Assembly: GCA_900128395.1 (NCBI GenBank)
Contig: LT649260.1
Coordinates: 1-54,609 of the forward strand
Direction of reading: 5' to 3'
DNA length: 54,609 bases
Origin: Stramenopiles sp. TOSAG23-2
Taxonomy: Eukaryota; Sar
How positions within the stretch are numbered: position 1 is the first letter of the stretch; every line of letters begins with the position of its first letter. Under the pieces are notes generated by a model that saw only the letters and a program-made list of their open reading frames with translations, was not told where the DNA came from and searched no databases. Both the position numbers and the translations under genes were made by a program. Shown one piece after another: positions 20,510 through 29,200 of the stretch.

Positions 20510-20660
20510 GTAATAACACGGTAGACAGGATTTTTTAACGTTTCACCAAAATCCCTGGCCCACAAACACGGTACGTACAGGATTTTTATCGTTTCACTAA
20601 AACCGCTGGAAGGTACAAAATATACTTCGTTCCCACAAACACGGTATACAGGATTTTCCC
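20510..20660. repeat. Three imperfect copies of an aacacggta-acaggatttt unit
   Basis: Units start near 20515, 20565 and 20638 with spacings of ~50 and ~73 bases. The last copy ends at the AK-HSDH start codon. They lie where the 5' leader or promoter should be. Confidence 0.7.
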
Positions 20661-23600
20661 ATGTTATCTCCATCTGCAGCAGTGCCAAGTGTCAAAAGAA
20701 ATGCATCATTTAACCATATACCAAAAAAAAGAAAAATTCAACCAGTAGATGAAGACGACGACAATAAAAATATCAATAATACAAACAATAACAAAAATAC
20801 TGCAATTGAAGCAAATCATCAATTAGCCTTATCTGGTATATGCCCACCATTAGCATCAACAACCATACCACCTCTAACACCTTCCTCTAACGAACCAAAT
20901 GGTAATAATAATAATAATAAACCACCACCAAAAAATGTATATTCTGTATTTAAATTTGGTGGTTCCTCCGTTGGTACACCATCACGTTTACGTTCTGTTA
21001 TATCAACAATTGAACGTTTAGCTTCTAACAATAAAACAAATTCTGAAAAGCTAGCCGTTGTAGTATCTGCTCAGGGTAATACTACAGATTGGTTATTAGA
21101 TGCTGCTGACTATGCAACAGCTGGTAACTTAGAAGCAGCATTAGCATGTGTTGATCGTGTTGCGGAATTAGCTATTACTAATGCAGTAGCAGTTAGCGGT
21201 CGTGGTGAAGTTGCATCAGTACGTAAATTTTTAGATCCATTACGTAAAATTATACGCGGTATGTCTTTATTGAAAGAAGGTACATCCGTATCATTAGATT
21301 TTGCATTATCATTTGGTGAACGTCTTTCTGCATTTATTATGACTCAAATTTTAAATGCAAGAAATATAAATGCAATTTATCTCGATGCAAGAAGTTGGGT
21401 TGAAACAGATGATAGTTTTGGACAAGCAAAAGTTAATTTTGCAAAATCTTGTCAACATATAAATCATTTATGGCATGCATGGGGAGACGCTGTAGTTGTA
21501 TGCACTGGTTTTGTAGGGCAAACATGTGATGGACGGACAACTACATTAGGTAGAAATGGATCAGATTACACCGCAACATTATTAGCTGGTGCATTACGTG
21601 CTAATAAAGTAGTGATTAATACAGATGTTGATGGTGTTATGACTGCTGATCCACGTATAGTACAAGATGCTGTACCAGTTGCAGAATTATCGTATAGGGA
21701 AGCATTAGGATTAGCTGATTATGGAACTGGTATGTTCCATCCAAGAACATTTATACCATTAATTGAAACAAATGTACCAATGTATATACGAAATAGTGTT
21801 GGAAGACCAGATGCGATAGGTACAAGAATATCTAGTAATGGTTTAAAAGAGCCAACAAGTGATGACAATGAAGATGACAATAATAATAATAATAGTAGTA
21901 GTAATAATAATAATAACAGTAATGTAAAAAATAAGCGACCAACATGTGTCACATCATTAGAAAAATTAGCAATGATTGAAATTGTTTCAAGACGCGAGCA
22001 AGGTGCATTGAATCTATTTCAATTTGGTGGTAAAATTTCTAAAATTTTAGCTGAAGCAGGTGTAAATGTGTTTATGGAATCACAAGCTGCACATGGCCAA
22101 AGTGTTGTTGTATTGGTGCATATGAATGAATTAGAACGAAGTAAGAAATTAATAGGAAAAGATTTAGATGCATGGTTTAAAAGTAAAGATTTAGATCCAA
22201 TACATATTATTAAAAATGTCACCATGTTAAGCGTTGTACAAGGGAATATACGGGAAATGACAAATGTAGCAGCACGATTTACTGGTACGTTAGGTGCATT
22301 AGGTGTAAATATATTAGCAGTTGCGGAAGGATCACATTCATTTACATGTACAATACCTGGTGCTATGACTCAACGAGCAGTACTTGGTGTGCATTCATCC
22401 TTTAATTTATCATGTCAACGTTGTTCATTAGTTATAGTTGCTGGAACAAAAGGTTTACACGGTTCTGGAACAACATCATCATCATTAATAAAAGTGTTAG
22501 AAGAACAAGCGAATATGTTGGAACGTGATCAAGAAGTACAATTAAAAGTTGTTGGTACTGTTAGTGAATATGGATGCTTGTTTGAAAAAGAAGGATTAGG
22601 TTTAAAAGATGCTTTGGATTCATTATTGAGAACTGATCGCCATAGTAATAACAATAATAATAATAACGGCGATACAATTGAAGGAAAATTATTTCATGCT
22701 ATTGAATTCTTAAAGGATTTACCAAATCCTATATTTGTTGATTGTTCAGGTCGCAATGGTGAACAACAAAATGCAATATATAAACGATGTTTGGATCTCG
22801 GCATTAGCATCGTTTTAAGCAGTTCAATGTCTATTTGTGGATTAAGTGAAAATGTATTGCCAATGACAGCATCTGCGCGTTTATTTGGTGGTCATAGCAC
22901 AATCTCTCGAAATTACTGTGGTTCTATGTCACCTAAGCCTTCTTCATCGCCGGTATTTTCTTCTTCATCATCATCATCAGATGATGATAATAATAATTAT
23001 TATGATAATGCAAATGGTGAAAGCAATCATGTTGTACCATTCGGTACATCTGCAAAAGGCGCTTATTTATTTTTTGATTCTACCGTTGGAGGATCTTTGC
23101 CAATATTATCAACATTACGATCGTTGTTAAAAACAGGCGATCGCGTAGTATCATTGGAATGTGCATTATCTGGATCCATGAATGCAATTACATGCGACAT
23201 ATCGCAAGGCACAAGTTTGTCAAATGCTATTGAAAAAGCATGTATGAATAAATATATGGAGGAAGATCCACGTGTTGATTTGTTAGGTCTTGATTTTGTT
23301 AGAAAACTAGTTGTTATTGCAAGACAAATTGGCGTTGCGATGACTGTAGATGATGTGGAAGTTACGCCGTTGATACCCGAAGATGTCCTTGGAACACCAG
23401 ATTTAAGTAATTTATTAATGACAAATGATGAAGATAAAGAAATGAAAAAAAATATTATAAAATATGAAACAACATTTCAGAAATTGTATGGTCATCAAAA
23501 AGATAAAGTCATACGGTTTGCTGGTTGTATAAATATTGAATATAGTAATGATTCAAATCATAATAAAACTATAACAAGAGCAAAGGCGACAATTGGACCA

Positions 23601-23795
23601 AAAATTATTTCAAACGAAAGTCCATTATACAATTTACGTGGTAAAGAAGTGTTTGCATCATTTAAAACGGAAAGGCATAGTACATTTCCATTGATTTTAT
23701 TTGGTGCTGGGCAAGGTGGTAAAGAAGGTGCATGTGGTGTATTAGGTGATATTATACGTGTTTCACAACAATTACGAGGTGTAGGTAGTTATTGA
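20661..23795 (+). CDS. Bifunctional aspartokinase-homoserine dehydrogenase, HSDH part degenerate
   Basis: Fused enzyme of the type that starts and branches the aspartate pathway (Thr, Met, Ile). 1044 residues, longer than the usual ~820-920 because of Asn-rich inserts. After a disordered N-terminal stretch (1-~92) the aspartokinase shows K98-FGGSSVG, SFGERLSAF, TTTLGRNGSDYTA and DVDGVMTADPR, all expected kinase signatures. Two ACT-type regulatory segments lie at ~435-600, implying amino-acid feedback. The HSDH part has the C-terminal catalytic block (FFDSTVGGSLPI, LSGSMNAI, EEDPRVDLLGLDFVRK). Its nucleotide-binding Gly motif is changed (GTKGLHGSG, 595-603) and the usual PNKKA lysine motif is replaced (LSSSMSICG, ~719-727). 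So kinase activity is likely, dehydrogenase activity doubtful. No plain transit peptide is visible. Confidence 0.88.
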   Translation: MLSPSAAVPSVKRNASFNHIPKKRKIQPVDEDDDNKNINNTNNNKNTAIEANHQLALSGICPPLASTTIPPLTPSSNEPNGNNNNNKPPPKNVYSVFKFGGSSVGTPSRLRSVISTIERLASNNKTNSEKLAVVVSAQGNTTDWLLDAADYATAGNLEAALACVDRVAELAITNAVAVSGRGEVASVRKFLDPLRKIIRGMSLLKEGTSVSLDFALSFGERLSAFIMTQILNARNINAIYLDARSWVETDDSFGQAKVNFAKSCQHINHLWHAWGDAVVVCTGFVGQTCDGRTTTLGRNGSDYTATLLAGALRANKVVINTDVDGVMTADPRIVQDAVPVAELSYREALGLADYGTGMFHPRTFIPLIETNVPMYIRNSVGRPDAIGTRISSNGLKEPTSDDNEDDNNNNNSSSNNNNNSNVKNKRPTCVTSLEKLAMIEIVSRREQGALNLFQFGGKISKILAEAGVNVFMESQAAHGQSVVVLVHMNELERSKKLIGKDLDAWFKSKDLDPIHIIKNVTMLSVVQGNIREMTNVAARFTGTLGALGVNILAVAEGSHSFTCTIPGAMTQRAVLGVHSSFNLSCQRCSLVIVAGTKGLHGSGTTSSSLIKVLEEQANMLERDQEVQLKVVGTVSEYGCLFEKEGLGLKDALDSLLRTDRHSNNNNNNNGDTIEGKLFHAIEFLKDLPNPIFVDCSGRNGEQQNAIYKRCLDLGISIVLSSSMSICGLSENVLPMTASARLFGGHSTISRNYCGSMSPKPSSSPVFSSSSSSSDDDNNNYYDNANGESNHVVPFGTSAKGAYLFFDSTVGGSLPILSTLRSLLKTGDRVVSLECALSGSMNAITCDISQGTSLSNAIEKACMNKYMEEDPRVDLLGLDFVRKLVVIARQIGVAMTVDDVEVTPLIPEDVLGTPDLSNLLMTNDEDKEMKKNIIKYETTFQKLYGHQKDKVIRFAGCINIEYSNDSNHNKTITRAKATIGPKIISNESPLYNLRGKEVFASFKTERHSTFPLILFGAGQGGKEGACGVLGDIIRVSQQLRGVGSY

Positions 23796-24688
23796 TTTTA
23801 AAAATATTTGTATTACATATTAGAGAGAGAGAGGATGGGAGGTGACATAAACGAATGTTACCACATTACATCATACACGCCTGATTTCGAAGAAGAGCAC
23901 AAAAGAGTGTTAGTAGTGGGGAAAGGACTTTTCTGAGAGAAGAAAAATATAACAACCACCACAGCAAATATAATAAAACACATCATATTTTTATACTTTT
24001 GTTCAATTTTTTTCACACACATACATATATTTATAAGCTTCCTTGTAAATGAGACGGCAGATCCAGTCGATCTCTCAAAATTTAAAACGTCGGGTTTGGT
24101 GATTTAGTATGGGAATAGCAGGTATTATAATTTAGTGCTGTGTATATATTATTGCGATAGACATATTTGTACTTAGTAGAATATATATATTACATAGGAA
24201 ACAGATAATACAAATTTTGATAGGAGTAGAAATTGTTAATGTTAATAATTTAAGTACGTCTATCGCAATAATATATACACAGCATTAAATTATAACATCA
24301 TTGCGAGAGACATATTTATACTTAGTAGAATATACATGTTACATAGGAAACAGCTCATACAAATTTTGATAGGAGTAGAAATTGTTAGTGTTAGTGCTAC
24401 GTCTATTGCAATAATATATACACAGCATTAAATTATACCACCTGTTATTCCCATACTAAATCACCAACCCGACGTTTAAATGAGCATTAAATTATAACAC
24501 CTGCTATTCCCATACTAAATCACCACGGTTTAAATTTTGAGATCTGCCGTCTCAATTACAATTTACAAAAGCTATATGATGGATCAAGATTATTTTTTAA
24601 ACAAATTTATAATCCGTATTTAATATCTTTACTCGGTTTACTCAGTAGGCATAGTCCAGATAATTTAGGAGAAAGAGATGAAAATAAC
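23796..24688. other. Intergenic region occupied by an inverted-repeat element
   Basis: The spacer starts with ~250 bases of plain DNA, then the ~505-base foldback element fills it up to ~24555. Downstream the frame of the next gene is already open from 24491 but has no ATG before 24689. Confidence 0.7.
24051..24555. mobile_element. MITE-like foldback element with nested inverted and direct repeats
   Basis: The outer arms begin GAGACGGCAGATC at 24051 and end with its reverse complement at 24555. They stay similar for ~65 bases (gtgatttagtatgggaatag in both). A second inverted match follows inside (gcaataatatatacacagca against tgctgtgtatatattattgc). The middle also contains a direct repeat (acatatttgtacttagtaga, then acataggaaacag and attttgataggagtagaaat, at ~24160 and ~24308). 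There is no coding capacity, so it is a non-autonomous element. A target-site duplication is not clear; flanks gcttccttgtaaat and its inverted likeness gcttttgtaaattg suggest the arms reach a little further out. Confidence 0.85.
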
Positions 24689-25596
24689 ATGGATAATGAT
24701 AATAATAGTGAAGACGAAGATGATGATGATTATGAAAATAGTATGAACAATCCATATGTAAGAGAAAAAGCATATCGCACGAAAACAGCATCTACACTTT
24801 CACGTGTTGAAAAACTTCAAGATTTTGAAAGTTTATTACGAGAATCATTTTTGCGTCGCAAAGGTATTCCACCATTTCTATTTGGAAAACCATTTAAACA
24901 TGTAATGGAAGTTTTTACTGAAAAGTACAATACATTGCCTGTTGCATTAATCACTTCCAGTGGCAAATTGATTATATGCCCAAATCAAAACCACATAGTT
25001 GATAAATCTGATTCTTTATTATGCACGGTACGTGTAAATTCTATTTCCCTAAACCCAACATAGGTATCCTCTCTAACACATCTCTCATTTTCACACGCTA
25101 CGCTCCACAGGTACCAATGGAATATGATCAATTTTTGAATCAATCAATCAATGCAGTTAGACATGCTCGTGGCAAAGATAGTATGAAAGAAAGAAGAGAA
25201 TTATTACGATCTACGCATCGTTTAATATTGCAACAACTACAAGCAGTTGAAAATATTCTAGAACGAATTAATTACGTTTTGAGGCAGGTAGAAAAAGAAA
25301 ATCCAGATCAGTTTCATGATGATCGTGATGGAAAAAAGAATAATGAAACAAATAATAATAATAATAATGAAGAAGAAACATTAAGTGAAAAAGCTGAAAA
25401 TTTATTAAATGCTGTAATTGGAGTAAGGAAAACTTTAAGGGAAAAACAACATGTACTGAAAGGCATTGCATTAGAAAAAAGTGAAAGTGTAGAAGCAGCT
25501 GAAGTTGTATTTCAACAAGTTACTATTAATCAATCTTTAATGAATATATTAGAAGAAAAATGTACTGAATTGCAAAAAAAAGCTGTCGTACATTGA
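24689..25596 (+). CDS. Unrecognised helical protein, two exons
   Basis: Exon 1 24689-25027, exon 2 25111-25596, giving 274 residues from the first ATG. After an acidic start (SEDEDDDDYENS) comes a conserved-looking block (KLQDFESLLRESFLRRKG, PPFLFGKPF, NTLPVALITSSGKL), then across the intron MEYDQFLNQSINAVRHARG and a long amphipathic helix with coiled-coil character interrupted by an Asn/Glu-rich loop. The frame is open back to 24491 and the upstream residues (SRLFFKQIYNPYLISLLG) look coding-like, so the true start may lie in an unseen upstream exon or have been cut off by the neighbouring foldback element. I cannot name the family. Confidence 0.65.
25028..25110 (+). other. Intron, 83 bp, GT-AG, phase 0
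   Basis: Donor GTACGTGTAA, acceptor CTCCACAG. Splicing joins ...SLLCT to VPMEYDQF in frame; read without splicing, the frame stops at a TAG inside the intron. Confidence 0.85.
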
Positions 25597-26259
25597 TAGA
25601 ATTGATGATTGATTTAAAATAATCTAGAAATATATAAGTATCTCTTCACAATAAATTCATTTTATACAACACAAGTTATTAATTTCATTTATGATCTAGA
25701 ATTGATCTTGATTTAAAATAATCTAGAAAATATATAAGTATCTCTTCATAAATTATTAATATTTCATATTATTGTTATATAGGAAAGAAAAGGGGGAAAG
25801 AATACAGTATTTTTGTATTTTGAGCATAAACACCACATTTCCCACCTTAACCTTCACACCAGCAAAAGAACACCACCTGCCTACTGCCTCTACTGGTAAA
25901 AATGGATCAGGCTAAAGTGTTTTTGTGATAGGTATATATGCTTGGTAGTATACTAAATTGAAAAAACATCCCGAAAAAACTTCAAAAATTTTTTTTTTTT
26001 TTTCTTTTTTATTTTTTATTTTTTTTAAATTAAAAAATTAAAAGAGCAATGTATGCCCACCGTTGTGCATCGTTCGTCGTTCGTTCTTTCGTGTATTTAT
26101 ATAGGTTTGTTTTATTTATTTGGTAAATAGTCTATCAATAATATTCATTTTAGTGTGTGTGTGTGTGTGTGTGTGTGGATATATACTATATACGATAGAA
26201 AAAATATTTTATTTTTTTTTTTTTAATTTTTTGGGTGTGCTATAATTGTTAATATAAAT
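25597..26259. other. Intergenic region with a direct repeat, poly-T and a GT microsatellite
   Basis: A ~47-base sequence (ttgatttaaaataatctaga, then atataagtatctcttca) occurs twice, near 25609 and 25708. Poly-T/A tracts follow at ~25988-26040, and a (GT)n run at ~26154-26176. The long T-run just before the ROCO start at 26213-26224 is probably leader or promoter. Confidence 0.7.
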
Positions 26260-29200
26260 ATGTCAACGGAACAAGAGGATAATAATAAACCAAAACATGT
26301 GACACGTGAAGGAAAAGATGGCTCTGGGTATGTAGGAGGCTGGTTAGGTGGCAAGGCACAAGGTAAGGGGAAATATACATGGCCAGACGGTGCTTATTAT
26401 GACGGTGACTGGGATAAAGGTTTAAGTCATGGATTTGGTGAATTAGTCGAAGCTAATGGGCGTATATATAAAGGATTTTGGGTTCGTGATAAACAACATG
26501 GCCACGGAAATATCACATATCCAGACGGTACGACGTATCAAGGTGATTTTAAAAATGGGAAGAAACATGGTAGTGGTACTATGAACATTTCAACCGGGGA
26601 TGTGTATGTTGGTGAATTTGAAAATGATAAAATGCATGGAAATGGTAAAATGGTACGGAACAAAACTGGCATTGAATTTGAAGGTGTCTTTGTAAATGGT
26701 ATCATCAAAGAAGGTACATTTAAGTCACCTAATGGCGGTTCATATGTTGGTCAATTTTTAAGGAAAGGCCAACAACATGGGAAAGGAATTTACTTTGATC
26801 CTAATGGAGAGAAAGAATATGACGGATATTTTATATTAGGGAAAACATGTTCAAAAGAAGAATTTGATAAATATGAAATAGAACATCCAATGTCATCCGA
26901 AGAACAGCAACAAAATGTTAATAACACCGATAATAATAATAATAAAAACAACAACAACAACAATAATAATAATAATGCAAATGTCACAGATTATAAAGGG
27001 AATTATCCAATTTATTATTTAATACATGAAAATCGACCAGCGGAGGAAATTTTACAATACATCGACAACAATTCACCAACGGAGAAAGTTTTAGGTAGTA
27101 TTGATATCAAGACTGGTCGTACATTATTACATACATGTTGTTACAGGGGAGATGATATTAGGACAATACGTAAATTAATAAAATATGCACCAAAAAATGT
27201 ATTGGTGAGAGATAATCGTGGTGGTTATCCACTGCATAGTTTTTGTTTTGGACTTCGTGAGGACAATCGTTTGGATATTTTATATGAGTTACTGAAAGCG
27301 TATCCTGGTGCCATTAAAGAAAAAACACGCAATGGAAATACCCCATTGAGCCTTGCATGTTGGAGGGGTTTAAAGGCTATAATACCGGCCTTGTTAGCAT
27401 TTGATAAAAACCAGATAAACGTGCCAAACAATAGGGGAGAAAGACCACGAGATTTTGTAGTCAATAATCCAGAAATATTAAATATGTTGGAAAATGTTGA
27501 GCAAGTAATCAATACAGTTAAATCTACAATGTTAGAAAGCGAAAGCGGTAAATTGATGGTTGATTTAATCGAACGTGTAAATAAGAATACAACGGCTAAA
27601 AATGAAGAATTAGAAAAAGCAAAGAGGAAATTACGAGATGTGTTAAAAATGAAAAATAGCCAACCTTGGATGAGGTCTAAATTAATGATCGTTGGTGAAG
27701 GTAGAAGTGGAAAAACTAGTACGTTACGTAATTTAATGGGTCAAGAATTTCGCCATGATGAGAAAAGCACGATTGGTGCAAAAACAGATGAATGCATTGT
27801 AAACCATTTTAGTGTAAACATAAATCGATTAAATAGTGAAGAGGCTTGGAGGTCTATAAAGAATGATCCAAATTCAGAAGGTGATTTTGATCATGCAGCT
27901 GCGATGGCATTGAACAAAGAGCTGGAACGTGGAGCAGATCATAATAGTAATAATAACAATACACCTATCAACCAAATGGAAACAAAGAAAGACAATGTTG
28001 ATATGGATGAGGCAAACATTGATGAAGAAACTAATTCTATGAATGGTAAGATTAAAAAAAAAACACCACCACCAAGTCTAAATATTGAAACATCAAATGT
28101 AAATAATAATAATAATATGGAAAATGGCACAACAATTACAAACACAAAAAAGCCATTAATAACATCATCTCAATTGCCGCCCGAAATAATTAAACATTAT
28201 GGTGAAATGAACATAGAAAACTTGTTAAAAGTAAGTGATAGTTTAAAGCTTGGTGTTTGGGACTATGGGGGGCAAGAAATATTCTATGCAATACATCATC
28301 TATTTTTAACTAGATTTGGCGTATATTTAGTATTATTTGACATGCAAAAATTATTAGTTGTTGATTCGGAAACTTCGAATGAATATGCAAAAGCAATGAA
28401 ACTTCTTCATTTTTGGTTGAATTCCATTGCATTATATGGCCGATCCACCTTTCATAACAATAATAACAATGATAGTAAAATGGAAGATAAAGGATCCCCA
28501 ATTTTATTAATTGGCTCGCACAAGGATATCATTAAAGACAAAGATAAACATCGTGAAATATCTGAAAAGTTAAAGTTAGAATTTTCGAATCATTTTAAAG
28601 ATCAGAGAATTATACAAAACGATGAAGACACTTTATGTTTCTTCCCTGTTGATAATACGGATAATAATGATGAGATAATAAAACGTGTGCGCAACAAAGC
28701 GGCGCAAGCCATAGCAGAAGAATCATATATACAAGATGAATATCCGATGCCATGGATGAAAGTTTGTGATGAATTAAAGAAGAAAAGTCGACAAATAGCA
28801 CATTTGAGTTTTGATGAAGTTTGTGATCTGAGTCGGGAAGCTGGAATAATTGATAAAGATGAAGTAAAAGCCATGTTGGAGCATTTTCATGAACTAGGTG
28901 TAGTCATTTACTATGGAAATCGGGAGGAATTAAATAAATTAGTTATCTTAGATCCACAGTGGATTGTTGATCGTATATCTGACGTTATACGAGAGTACAG
29001 TGCTGAAGCCGCGTTGCATTCCAGGGCACGTGATCAAATAGCAATGTCCATGTCAGCAGAATGGACTGAATTGACTACTAGAGGAATTTTAAGTAAACGT
29101 TTATTGCGACATTTGTGGAGAGGTGATAGGCCAAATCTACAATTTCTGTTAACATTGATGCAAACATTTGCCTTGATTGTACCGCTAAAAATTCCTGCAG

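Larger units (their letters stand above)
19452..20660. other. Divergent intergenic region with tRNA remnant and repeats
   Basis: Holds a GC-richer patch near 19577-19620, a run of ATT/AAT steps near 19709-19735, the broken tRNA-Thr and the tandem repeat next to the AK-HSDH start. No protein gene is supported. Confidence 0.65.

Noticed and set aside
24576-24620. Alternative start at the ATGs at 24576/24579 for the helical protein
   Set aside because: They are in a different frame and reach a stop after 15 codons; no realistic intron joins them to the main frame.
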